A stretch of 64,000 nucleotides of DNA. It comes from Algoriphagus halophilus. Its GTDB lineage: Bacteria > Bacteroidota > Bacteroidia > Cytophagales > Cyclobacteriaceae. The position numbers and the translations under genes are program-made. Below the pieces are notes generated by a model. It was not told the origin of the DNA, did no database searches, and was given only the letters and a program-made list of their open reading frames with translations. The stretch is from the NCBI RefSeq assembly GCF_900129785.1, contig NZ_FSRC01000003.1, positions 457,420-521,419 on the forward strand, read 5' to 3'. Positions 6,674 to 14,773 of this stretch are shown piece by piece (position 1 is the stretch's first letter; the number at the start of each line of letters is the position of its first letter).

Positions 6674-8086
6674 ATGTCCCAGTCAAATTTTCAAATCATC
6701 ACATCTTACCGGAAGCGGTTAGCAGATACAATTACTCCGGTAAGTATCTACTTACAAATAAGGGATAGATTTGTCAACCCGATTTTATTGGAAAGCTCAG
6801 ATTATCATGGACAGGAAAACAGCTATTCCTATATCTGCTTTAATCCCTTGGCAACTTTTACTTTTAATGCAGGTCAGGTAGAAGAAAAGCTTCCAAATGG
6901 TGAAACGGAAATGTATTCTGTAAGCAGTAATTTAAAGCTTATGGATAGTCTTAGGGCTTTTGGTAATAAATTTTCAAGAGAATCCGACAGCTTTAAGTTT
7001 AGTACGAATGGACTTTTTGGATACATACAGTATGACACTGTCTCTTATTTCGAGGATATCCAACTAAAAAATACCAAGCCTGGTGATGTCCCAATGCTTC
7101 AATACGCAGTTTATCAAAATATCATCGTAGTAGATCACTACAAGAATGAGCTGCATATGTTCGAGCATCAGGTAGAAGGCTATGAGGAAGAGCCTCAGTT
7201 AGATGAAATTGAAATCCTGTTAAATAATAAAAATATTCCTTCTTACTCATTTAAAAGAATAGGAGAAGAAACTTCCAATTATTCTGATGAAGAGTTTTTG
7301 AAAATCCTTAATGAAGGGAGAGAGCATTGTTTTAAAGGGGATGTGTTTCAAATAGTTTTATCAAGAAGATTTAAAACAGCCTTCAAAGGAGATGAATTTA
7401 ATGTTTACCGAGCATTACGATCTGTAAATCCATCTCCCTATTTATTTTATTTCGACTATGGGTCTTTTAAAGTTTTTGGAAGTTCGCCAGAAGCTCAGAT
7501 TGTAGTAAAGAATAAAAAAGCCACCATTTTCCCTATTGCAGGAACCTTCAGAAGAACAGGGAATGACCAAGAAGATGCGGTATTGGCAAGAAAACTATAT
7601 GACGACCCAAAAGAGAATTCTGAACACGTGATGTTAGTGGACTTGGCAAGAAATGATTTATCAAGATCTTCTATTCATGTCAATGTGGAAGTGTTCAAGG
7701 AAATTCAATATTATTCCCATGTGATCCATTTGGTCTCTAAAGTGACTGGAGAGCTCACTCCTGGAGCCAATCCACTCCAATTAGTAGCAGATACATTCCC
7801 GGCAGGTACGCTTTCCGGAGCTCCAAAATACAGGGCGATGGAATTGATAGATGAACTGGAAAATACTTCCAGGGAATTTTATGGAGGGGCCATAGGGTAT
7901 TTGGGCTTTAACGGAGATTTTAATCACGCCATCCTAATCCGGTCCTTTGTTTCTGAAAATAACTATTTACGTTTTCAAGCAGGTGCTGGTGTTGTCGCAA
8001 AATCTTCCATCCCTTCTGAATTACAAGAGGTTTCTAATAAGCTCGAAGCACTTAGAGTGGCTTTAAGAGCAGCAGAAAGTATTTAA
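6674..8086 (+). CDS. trpE: Anthranilate synthase component I
   Basis: 470 residues. TrpE converts chorismate plus ammonia to anthranilate, the first committed step to tryptophan. The C-terminal chorismate-binding half carries FQIVLSRRF, IAGTFRRTG, SEHVMLVDLARND and GTLSGAPKYRAMELI, all family signatures. The N-terminal half is the regulatory region that usually binds feedback Trp. Context decides TrpE over PabB or a salicylate synthase: a TrpG glutaminase follows 45 bp downstream and the rest of the pathway is in order. It is first in the operon and controlled by the leader attenuator. Confidence 0.95.
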   Translation: MSQSNFQIITSYRKRLADTITPVSIYLQIRDRFVNPILLESSDYHGQENSYSYICFNPLATFTFNAGQVEEKLPNGETEMYSVSSNLKLMDSLRAFGNKFSRESDSFKFSTNGLFGYIQYDTVSYFEDIQLKNTKPGDVPMLQYAVYQNIIVVDHYKNELHMFEHQVEGYEEEPQLDEIEILLNNKNIPSYSFKRIGEETSNYSDEEFLKILNEGREHCFKGDVFQIVLSRRFKTAFKGDEFNVYRALRSVNPSPYLFYFDYGSFKVFGSSPEAQIVVKNKKATIFPIAGTFRRTGNDQEDAVLARKLYDDPKENSEHVMLVDLARNDLSRSSIHVNVEVFKEIQYYSHVIHLVSKVTGELTPGANPLQLVADTFPAGTLSGAPKYRAMELIDELENTSREFYGGAIGYLGFNGDFNHAILIRSFVSENNYLRFQAGAGVVAKSSIPSELQEVSNKLEALRVALRAAESI

Positions 8087-8131
8087 TTGTCAAGGGCTAA
8101 TAACTGAATAGAAAAATAATAAGTAATAACA

Positions 8132-8701
8132 ATGCGAATTTTAGTTCTCGATAATTACGATTCCTTTACATATAACCTGGTCTACATCGTGCGACAGTTA
8201 GGGTATGGAAATCAGATGGATATATTCCGGAATGATAAAATCTCACTGAAGGAGGTCGATCAATATGATAAAATCTTGCTTTCGCCAGGACCGGGAGTCC
8301 CGAAAGATGCTGGGATTATGCCTGAATTGTTAAAGAAATATAGTGCTACAAAATCAATTTTGGGGGTGTGCTTAGGACATCAAGCCATTGGCGAGGCGTT
8401 TGGAAGCAGTTTGATCAACTTGTCAGAAGTACTTCATGGAGTAGCTTCACAAGTGTCTGTGAGACCTGATTTGCTTTTTAAAGGCGTTCCCGATACATTT
8501 AAGATAGGTAGATATCACTCTTGGGTTATTGACGAATCCACCCTTTCGCAAGACCTGGAGATCATTGCTCAAACTCCTGACAATCAAATCATGGGAGTAA
8601 GACATAAAACATTTGATGTAAGAGGGCTTCAGTTTCACCCAGAAAGCATTCTTACCGAAAATGGAGTACAAATAATTCAAAATTGGTTGGAGAATTCCTA
8701 A
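8132..8701 (+). CDS. trpG: Anthranilate synthase component II (glutamine amidotransferase)
   Basis: 189 residues, the usual length of a stand-alone class I amidotransferase subunit. The triad is visible: Cys80 in GVCLGHQ, with His169 and Glu171 in QFHPES. It starts MRILVLDNYDSFTYNLV, typical of TrpG/PabA. It feeds glutamine-derived ammonia to TrpE. Because TrpG and PabA are closely related it may also serve PabB in folate synthesis, as in other bacteria with a single copy; that is inference. Confidence 0.94.
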   Translation: MRILVLDNYDSFTYNLVYIVRQLGYGNQMDIFRNDKISLKEVDQYDKILLSPGPGVPKDAGIMPELLKKYSATKSILGVCLGHQAIGEAFGSSLINLSEVLHGVASQVSVRPDLLFKGVPDTFKIGRYHSWVIDESTLSQDLEIIAQTPDNQIMGVRHKTFDVRGLQFHPESILTENGVQIIQNWLENS

Positions 8702-8730
8702 TCATTCTTCTAACGTAAATCAATCCCATC

Positions 8731-9741
8731 ATGAAAGATATTTTAAACCACCTCATTGCACATAAAACGCTTACTCAACTAGAGGCTAAAGAGGTATTGA
8801 AAAATATAACCAGTGGTAATTACAACCAAAGTCAAATTGCCGCTTTTATGACCATTTACCTGATGCGAAGCATCACCGTGGAAGAATTGTCTGGTTTTAG
8901 AGAAGCAATGCTAGAACTTTGTGTGCCGGTAGAAATTTCGGAATACGATGCCATGGACCTTTGTGGCACGGGTGGAGATGGGAAAGATACCTTTAATATC
9001 TCCACGCTTTCTTCTTTTGTGGTAGCAGGAGCAGGTCAAAATGTGGCAAAACATGGAAATACAGGGGTGTCTTCGATTTGTGGATCTTCCAACTTGTTAG
9101 CCTATTTCGGCTACGAGTTCACGAATGACATCGACAAAATCCGTCAAAGTCTAGATGATGTTGGGATTTGTTTTTTACATGCTCCACTATTTCATCCAGC
9201 TATGAAAAATGTTGCACCCATCAGAAAAGAGTTAGGCGTAAAAACCTTTTTCAATATGCTGGGGCCTATGGTAAACCCCAGCTTTCCTAGAAAGCAGCTC
9301 GTAGGTGTTTTTAGTCTTGAATTGGCCCGTTTATATGGGTATTTATATCAGGATATGAATGGAAGGTTTTCGATCCTTCATGCTTTGGACGGGTATGATG
9401 AAATCTCTCTAACTGGTCCATTTAAAATGATTTCCAATGAAGGAGAACGTGTGTTGAATCCAGAGAATATCGGTTTACCTACCTTGAGTGCAGATTCAAT
9501 TTTGGGAGGAAGTACTGTTCAGGAGTCAGCAAAAATCTTTGAAAATATATTAAAAGGAAAAGGGACAAAAAGCCAGAATTCGGTGGTATTAGCCAATTCT
9601 GCTGCAGCCTTGGTTACAGCTGAGGAGGGTTTGTCCTTTGCTGATGCAGTCGGAAAAGCCGAAGAAGTTTTGCTTTCTGGCAAAGCTCTGGAAGTGTTTG
9701 AAGGCCTAGTAAATCCAAAAACCAGCGTCTCATTAGCCTAA
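8731..9741 (+). CDS. trpD: Anthranilate phosphoribosyltransferase
   Basis: 336 residues, normal length. It joins anthranilate to phosphoribosyl pyrophosphate. The PRPP-binding motif is DLCGTGGDGKDTFNIST (residues about 76-92), followed by KHGNTGVSS and NMLGPMVNP, all conserved. It follows trpG by 29 bp and is separate from it, not fused as in enteric bacteria. Six bases separate it from trpC. Confidence 0.95.
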   Translation: MKDILNHLIAHKTLTQLEAKEVLKNITSGNYNQSQIAAFMTIYLMRSITVEELSGFREAMLELCVPVEISEYDAMDLCGTGGDGKDTFNISTLSSFVVAGAGQNVAKHGNTGVSSICGSSNLLAYFGYEFTNDIDKIRQSLDDVGICFLHAPLFHPAMKNVAPIRKELGVKTFFNMLGPMVNPSFPRKQLVGVFSLELARLYGYLYQDMNGRFSILHALDGYDEISLTGPFKMISNEGERVLNPENIGLPTLSADSILGGSTVQESAKIFENILKGKGTKSQNSVVLANSAAALVTAEEGLSFADAVGKAEEVLLSGKALEVFEGLVNPKTSVSLA

Positions 9742-9747
9742 TAAATC

Positions 9748-10566
9748 ATGAATATTCTAGATAAAATTATCGCTCGTAAGCAAGAAGAAGTAGCTGAAAA
9801 GAGCAGTTTGGTTCCAGTGAAATTGTTGGAGAAAAGTATCTTTTTCGAAGGAAAAGTGGTTTCCATGAAAAAGTATGTGACTGATCCTGAAAAATCCGGG
9901 ATTATCTCTGAGTTCAAAAGGAAGTCTCCCTCTAAAGGACTGATCAACGGAGCTGCATTGGTGGAGGCAGTGAGTATAGGATATATGCAAGCAGGAGCCT
10001 CTGCTTTATCCATTTTGACAGATACCGATTTCTTTGGAGGAAGTAATGCGGATTTAAAAGAAGCAAGGAAATTCAATTTCTGCCCTATTTTAAGAAAGGA
10101 TTTTGTGATCGATGAGTATCAGATCATTGAAGCGAAATCAATAGGAGCAGACTGTATTTTACTTATTGCTGCTGCTCTGGAGCCTATCAGGTTAAAGGAG
10201 TTGGCTTCTTTTGCCAAATCTTTGGGACTAGAAGTACTGATGGAGGTGCATGATGGGGAAGAATTAGAAAGAAGCGTTTGTGATGAGTTGGATTTAGTAG
10301 GTGTCAACAACAGGAACTTGAAGACATTTGATGTTTCCTTGGATACCTCTTTGGAGTTAGTGGACAAAATACCTTCCAATTTTGTGAAGATTTCTGAATC
10401 CGGAATATCTAATCCATCTACGCTTTTGACTTTGAAACAAGCTGGATTTGACGGATTTCTAATTGGGGAAAATTTCATGAAATCAAGTAGGCCGGAACAA
10501 GCAGCATATAATTTCATCAAGGAATATAAAAAACTGCTTGCAGAAGAAGAGAAAGTAGGAATCTGA
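9748..10566 (+). CDS. trpC: Indole-3-glycerol phosphate synthase
   Basis: 272 residues, a single TIM-barrel enzyme, not fused to TrpF. Catalytic-region motifs are SEFKRKSPSKG (54-64, with Glu55 and Lys57), RKDFVIDEYQI, GVNNRNL and ISESGI. It closes the ring of carboxyphenylamino-deoxyribulose phosphate to indole-glycerol phosphate. The stop codon overlaps the trpF start by one base (TGATG), indicating translational coupling. Confidence 0.95.
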   Translation: MNILDKIIARKQEEVAEKSSLVPVKLLEKSIFFEGKVVSMKKYVTDPEKSGIISEFKRKSPSKGLINGAALVEAVSIGYMQAGASALSILTDTDFFGGSNADLKEARKFNFCPILRKDFVIDEYQIIEAKSIGADCILLIAAALEPIRLKELASFAKSLGLEVLMEVHDGEELERSVCDELDLVGVNNRNLKTFDVSLDTSLELVDKIPSNFVKISESGISNPSTLLTLKQAGFDGFLIGENFMKSSRPEQAAYNFIKEYKKLLAEEEKVGI

Positions 10567-11198
10567 TGAAAGTCAAGGTTTGCGGAATGAGAGATTCCGA
10601 TAATGTGCAGCAGCTACTTCAGGAAATTAAACCCGATTGGATGGGGTTGATATTTTACCCCAAATCCTCCAGGTATGTTTCTGCAGAATTATCAGAAGAG
10701 TTGAAAAACACCGAGGTATCGAAGGTTGGGGTGTTTGTGAATGAGTCAATTGAGACCATACTTTCTACAATTGAAGAATTTAATTTATCGGTCATCCAAT
10801 TGCATGGCAGTGAAAGTCCGGCATATGTGAGCGAATTAAATGCAAAGACCGATAAAAGGATATGGAAGGTGGTTTCTGTAGCAGAGGAAATTGATTGGGA
10901 GTATTTGAGGGAATATGTGGACTTGGTGGAGTATTTTTTATTTGATACAGCAACCCCAGCTCACGGAGGATCAGGGAAGAAATTTAATTGGACTGTATTG
11001 GAGAGTTATCCTTTTGAGAAAGGATTTATTCTCAGCGGTGGGTTAGATGAGGATTCAGCTAAAGAAATCTTGGATTTAGCCAAAAAGCTCCCCCAATTAA
11101 AGGGGGTGGATTTGAACTCAAAATATGAAGATGCTCCTGGAGTAAAGAATATTGGAAAACTGAGAAATTTTAAAAAGAAATTAATTGGCAGTTTTTAA
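10566..11198 (+). CDS. trpF: Phosphoribosylanthranilate isomerase
   Basis: 210 residues, normal for TrpF. The start KVCGMRD carries the catalytic Cys, and FLFDTATPAHGGSGKKFNW carries the Asp and phosphate-binding loop. LSGGLDEDSA and GVDLNSKYED complete the barrel motifs. It performs the Amadori rearrangement between TrpD and TrpC. It is coupled to trpC by a one-base overlap, and 22 bp separate it from trpB. Confidence 0.95.
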   Translation: MKVKVCGMRDSDNVQQLLQEIKPDWMGLIFYPKSSRYVSAELSEELKNTEVSKVGVFVNESIETILSTIEEFNLSVIQLHGSESPAYVSELNAKTDKRIWKVVSVAEEIDWEYLREYVDLVEYFLFDTATPAHGGSGKKFNWTVLESYPFEKGFILSGGLDEDSAKEILDLAKKLPQLKGVDLNSKYEDAPGVKNIGKLRNFKKKLIGSF

Positions 11199-11220
11199 AA
11201 GCCAATAAACTAGAATAAAA

Positions 11221-12399
11221 ATGATCAAAGTAGACGAAAAGGGATTTTACGGCAAGTTTGGTGGAGCTTATATTCCTGAAATGCTTCATCCCAATGTGGA
11301 AGAGTTAAGGGAGAATTATGAGTCGATTATGGCTTCACAAGAGTTTCAGGATGAATTCAGAGGGCTGTTGAAAGATTATGTAGGTCGACCTACTCCATTG
11401 TATTTTGCATCTAGACTTTCAGAGAAATACGGAGCTAAAATCTATCTTAAAAGAGAGGATTTGTGTCATACCGGAGCTCATAAAGTAAACAACACCATCG
11501 GTCAGATTATTTTAGCAAAGAAACTAGGTAAAAAGCGAATTATTGCGGAGACAGGAGCGGGGCAACACGGAGTAGCTACGGCTACCGTATGTGCTTTGAT
11601 GGGAATGGAATGTACAGTTTATATGGGGGAAGTTGATATTGCAAGGCAGCATCCCAATGTGGAGCGTATGAAGATTTTGGGAGCGACGGTAGTACCTGCA
11701 ACTTCCGGTTCCAAAACCTTGAAAGACGCTACGAATGAAGCCATGCGGGCTTGGATCAATAATCCCGTCGATACGCATTACATCATCGGTTCAGTGGTAG
11801 GACCACACCCTTATCCAGAGATGGTGGCCAGATTTCAGTCCGTCATTTCTGAAGAAATCAAGTGGCAATTAAAAGAAAAAGAAGGAAGAGAAAACCCTGA
11901 CATCGTCATCGCTTGCGTAGGCGGTGGCTCCAATGCTGCTGGTGCTTTTTACCATTATTATAATACTCCTGAAGTAAGACTTGTGGCGGCGGAGGCAGCT
12001 GGCCTTGGAGTAAGTTCTGGCAAGTCGGCCGCCACTACAGCTTTGGGAACCCCAGGTATTTTACATGGATCGAAAACCATCTTAATGCAGACGGAGGATG
12101 GCCAAGTGGTAGAACCGCATTCCATTTCTGCTGGATTGGATTATCCAGGTATAGGTCCTGTTCACGCACATTTATTCGATGTAGGCAGAGGTGAGTTCGT
12201 TGCCGTGGAGGATAAAGATGCCATGGCAGCAGGGATTGAATTGAGTAAGCTAGAAGGGATTATTCCTGCAATTGAGTCTGCTCATGCCTTATATGCATTG
12301 AATTTAATAGAATACGCTAAAGACGATGTGATAGTAATCAACCTATCTGGGAGAGGTGATAAAGACCTAGATACTTACATTAAATGGGGAAAGTATTGA
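11221..12399 (+). CDS. trpB: Tryptophan synthase beta chain
   Basis: 392 residues, the standard TrpB1 length. The pyridoxal phosphate Lys is Lys88 in HTGAHKVNN. The phosphate-binding loop is [10 protein letters not shown], and the C-terminal part shows [17 protein letters not shown] and NLSGRGDKD. It condenses indole with serine and needs TrpA for channelled indole; trpA follows after an 84-bp spacer that contains a small inverted repeat (TTGAAG/CTTCAA). Confidence 0.96.
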   Translation: MIKVDEKGFYGKFGGAYIPEMLHPNVEELRENYESIMASQEFQDEFRGLLKDYVGRPTPLYFASRLSEKYGAKIYLKREDLCHTGAHKVNNTIGQIILAKKLGKKRIIAETGAGQHGVATATVCALMGMECTVYMGEVDIARQHPNVERMKILGATVVPATSGSKTLKDATNEAMRAWINNPVDTHYIIGSVVGPHPYPEMVARFQSVISEEIKWQLKEKEGRENPDIVIACVGGGSNAAGAFYHYYNTPEVRLVAAEAAGLGVSSGKSAATTALGTPGILHGSKTILMQTEDGQVVEPHSISAGLDYPGIGPVHAHLFDVGRGEFVAVEDKDAMAAGIELSKLEGIIPAIESAHALYALNLIEYAKDDVIVINLSGRGDKDLDTYIKWGKY

Positions 12400-12483
12400 A
12401 GTCAAAAATAAGATGTAAAAAGGTTGAAGTGAACTATTGCTTCAATCATAGCTCACCTGCCATTTTTAATTATCACTAAAATC

Positions 12484-13257
12484 ATGAACCGAATACATAA
12501 ACTATTTAATGCACAAAAAGATCGGGTGCTCTCGATCTATTTCACAGCTGGTTTTCCGAAGCTAGAGGATACATTGCCTATCATGGAGGCTATTCAGGAA
12601 GGAGGAGCTGATATCATTGAAATTGGAGTTCCTTATTCTGATCCGGTTGCTGATGGTCCTACCATTCAGGAAAGTAATATGGTTGCTTTGGAAAATGGTA
12701 TTTCCATGAAAAAGCTATTTACTCAACTTGAGGGTTTTCGCAATAAAATCCAACTTCCAGTGGTATTAATGGGTTATCTCAACCCCATCATGCAATATGG
12801 GATGGAGGCTTTTTGCAAAAAATGTCAAGAAGTGGGAATTGATGGATTGATCCTTCCAGATCTTCCTATGCAGCAATATTTAGATGAATACAAAGAGTTA
12901 TTTGAACAGTATGGTCTTGTGAATACATTTCTAATATCTCCTCAGACTTCTGAGGCTAGGATTCGTGAAATTGACGAGCATTCCAATGGCTTTATCTATA
13001 TGGTTTCATCTCATAGTATTACAGGGGCGAAAGCAGGAATTTCTGAGGAACAAATAGCTTATTTCAAGCGAGTGAAGGCGATGGAATTACAAAATCCTAG
13101 ATTGATCGGCTTTGGAATTTCCGATTCAGAAACATTCTCAAAGGCTTCTGAGTATAGTAATGGGGCAATTATTGGTTCAGCATTTATCAAAGTATTAAAA
13201 AATTCAAAAGACCTTAAACAGGATATTCAAGGATATTTAAAAGAGGTGTTACATTAA
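12484..13257 (+). CDS. trpA: Tryptophan synthase alpha chain
   Basis: 257 residues. The catalytic acids fall at Glu46 in DIIEIGVPYSDP and Asp57 in VADGPTIQ, as in characterised enzymes. LMGYLNP and the phosphate-binding GFGISD region are present. It splits indole-glycerol phosphate and passes indole to TrpB. It is the last dedicated Trp enzyme of the operon. A hairpin spacer follows, then a DAHP synthase gene on the same strand with no clear terminator between. Confidence 0.95.
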   Translation: MNRIHKLFNAQKDRVLSIYFTAGFPKLEDTLPIMEAIQEGGADIIEIGVPYSDPVADGPTIQESNMVALENGISMKKLFTQLEGFRNKIQLPVVLMGYLNPIMQYGMEAFCKKCQEVGIDGLILPDLPMQQYLDEYKELFEQYGLVNTFLISPQTSEARIREIDEHSNGFIYMVSSHSITGAKAGISEEQIAYFKRVKAMELQNPRLIGFGISDSETFSKASEYSNGAIIGSAFIKVLKNSKDLKQDIQGYLKEVLH

Positions 13258-13270
13258 AAACTGATTTTAT

Positions 13271-13302
13271 AGTACGAAATCCTGAATTGTTCGATTCGTA
13301 CT
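13271..13302 (+). repeat. Inverted repeat in trpA-DAHP synthase spacer
   Basis: Perfect 8-bp arms AGTACGAA (13271-13278) and TTCGTACT (13295-13302) with a 16-nt loop. There is no T run, so it is not a standard terminator. It may stabilise or process the mRNA between trpA and the DAHP synthase. It also supports placing the next start codon at 13329, outside the hairpin. Confidence 0.6.
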
Positions 13303-13328
13303 TTATAGTTCATAATTCGTATTTAGAA

Positions 13329-14348
13329 ATGATTATTCAATTGCAACCCGATATTTCCGAAGCACAAAAGGAAAAATTGATTCAAAAAGTCAATGGCATC
13401 GGTTATAAGACTACTGAAGTAAAAACTCAATTAGGAGATTACTTAATCGGGATAGGGAAAAAGGAATTTGATATCCGAAAAATAGGCCAGTTGGATGGAA
13501 TTGTTGATATCCACATCGTTTCTGATGAATATAAATTGGTTTCAAAAAAATGGAAAGCAAAACCTACTTCCATTGATTTGGGAGATAATGTGTTTATCAA
13601 AGATGGGGAAATGGCCATTATTACCGGTCCTTGTTCCATTGAGTCCGAAGAACAAATCCGTGCTGTGGTAGCCCATTGTGTGGAAAATAATGTGAAGATG
13701 ATGCGAGGTGGAGTTTTCAAACCTAGAAGTAGCCCTTATGCATTTAGAGGGTTAGGCTTAGAGGGGCTGAAACTTTGGTATGAAATCGCTCATGAAGCAG
13801 GAATAAAGATCGTCACGGAAGTGATGCAAACTTCTCAAATAGAAGAAATGTATCCTTATGTAGATGTGTATCAAGTAGGGGCTAGAAATTCACAAAACTT
13901 CAACTTGCTCGATGAATTAGGTAAAGTAGATAAAGCAGTAATGATCAAGCGCGGGATTTCTGGAACGATTGAAGAATTATTGCAATCTGCAGAATATGTA
14001 TTTTCTGGAGGAAATGAAAAGTTGATCCTATGTGAACGGGGAATCAGAACTTACGAAAGAGCTTCCAGAAACACCTTGGATTTGAATGCGATTCCAATCC
14101 TGAAAGCAAAATCACATTTACCTGTGATTGTGGATCCATCTCATGGTATTGGAATCAGGGCTTATGTTCCTCAGATGGCTTTGGCAGGTGTGATGTCAGG
14201 AGCAGATGGAATCATCTATGAGTCCCATGAAATTCCCGAGAAAGCCTATTCAGATGGTCAACAAACATTGGATTTTGCCCAAAGCACAAGATTGATTTCC
14301 TGGATTAGAGAGAGTTTCGCGATGAGAAAGGGATTTGAATTGCTTTAA
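13329..14348 (+). CDS. aroF: 3-deoxy-7-phosphoheptulonate (DAHP) synthase, type I beta
   Basis: It catalyses the first step of the shikimate pathway from phosphoenolpyruvate and erythrose 4-phosphate. I chose the ATG at 13329 (MIIQLQPDIS, 339 residues) over an upstream TTG at 13287, which would run through an inverted repeat. An N-terminal ACT/ferredoxin-like domain (about 1-70) precedes the barrel, as in Thermotoga-type feedback-controlled enzymes. Barrel motifs are ITGPCSIES, GGVFKPRSSPYAFRGLG, QVGARN, LCERGIRTYE and VDPSHGIG. No chorismate mutase domain is visible. Its position after trpA puts chorismate supply next to its Trp branch. Other names in use: aroG, aroA(G). Confidence 0.92.
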   Translation: MIIQLQPDISEAQKEKLIQKVNGIGYKTTEVKTQLGDYLIGIGKKEFDIRKIGQLDGIVDIHIVSDEYKLVSKKWKAKPTSIDLGDNVFIKDGEMAIITGPCSIESEEQIRAVVAHCVENNVKMMRGGVFKPRSSPYAFRGLGLEGLKLWYEIAHEAGIKIVTEVMQTSQIEEMYPYVDVYQVGARNSQNFNLLDELGKVDKAVMIKRGISGTIEELLQSAEYVFSGGNEKLILCERGIRTYERASRNTLDLNAIPILKAKSHLPVIVDPSHGIGIRAYVPQMALAGVMSGADGIIYESHEIPEKAYSDGQQTLDFAQSTRLISWIRESFAMRKGFELL

Positions 14349-14433
14349 ATTATTGTTTTAGAGAAAACTCTCTGTAAATTAGATGCAGTAATTGTAAAAC
14401 AAGATCTATTAAAGTTTCAATTTGTAATCAACA

Positions 14434-14487
14434 GTGAATCCTACACCAAGAACCTTTGTACACCATTCTTACCACCATTCTCAATGA
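14434..14487 (+). CDS. Putative histidine-rich leader peptide (attenuator control)
   Basis: A 17-codon ORF with a GTG start, MNPTPRTFVHHSYHHSQ, holding His codons at 14461-14466 and 14473-14478. It is followed by a terminator at 14527-14558. Three pairings can be read. 1:2 is 14465-14473 with 14491-14499, nine base pairs with one wobble. 2:3 is AGGAATA (14494-14500) with TATTCCT (14532-14538), extendable by three more pairs. 3:4 is the terminator. Region 1 overlaps the His codons. A -7-like TCAATTTG (14417-14424) ends nine bases before the GTG, as in the trp leader. GTG is the only usable start because TAA lies in frame at 14425. Likely target: the downstream his genes. Confidence 0.72.
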   Translation: MNPTPRTFVHHSYHHSQ

Positions 14488-14526
14488 AGGGGTAGGAATA
14501 CTATGGTTTTTTGGTAAAAAATATAG

Positions 14527-14558
14527 AGGCCTATTCCTTCCTGGAGTAGGCCTTTTTT
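14527..14558 (+). terminator. Attenuator terminator of the His-leader region
   Basis: Eleven-bp stem AGGCCTATTCC (14527-14537) with GGAGTAGGCCT (14543-14553), one wobble pair, then six T. Its 5' arm overlaps the predicted antiterminator strand 14532-14538, so the two structures exclude each other. Confidence 0.85.
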
Positions 14559-14576
14559 GTTATTGTGATTACGGTT

Positions 14577-14710
14577 ATGCTGCTTCTCCAGAAGCAGCAT
14601 CCAATGGTATGATTATCGTCCAGCTTCTGGAGAAGCAGGAAAACTGAAAACAAAATGTTGTTTGTGAGACACAAACCACGGCATTGTTATCGCCAAGCTT
14701 CTGAAGAAGC
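14577..14710 (+). repeat. Three copies of palindrome GCTTCTnnAGAAGC upstream of phenylalanine hydroxylase
   Basis: Copies at 14582-14595, 14623-14636 and 14697-14710. The first extends to a perfect 11-bp dyad (14577-14587 with 14590-14600). Copies two and three lie in a longer imperfect direct repeat of about 38 bp (TTATCG...GCTTCTgnAGAAGC...ACTGAAA). They occupy most of the space between the attenuator and the hydroxylase gene. They could be operator sites for a dimeric regulator, mRNA hairpins, or a small dispersed repeat. Which one cannot be told from this window. Confidence 0.7.
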
Positions 14711-14773
14711 GGGACAACTGAAACTTATGATAAATAGAATAGTTATTAATATTCAAGAATATACCCAAATACC

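Noticed and set aside
13287..13328. Longer N-terminus for the DAHP synthase from a TTG
   Set aside because: The extra 14 codons lie in or next to an inverted repeat, and the ATG at 13329 begins the usual domain.
14456..14647. 63-codon ORF with TTG start covering the attenuator
   Set aside because: It runs through the terminator hairpin and the palindromes in a different frame from the His-rich leader, and its sequence has no protein-like pattern.
14577..14710. CRISPR array
   Set aside because: Only three palindromic copies with unequal spacing and no cas genes; not a CRISPR.
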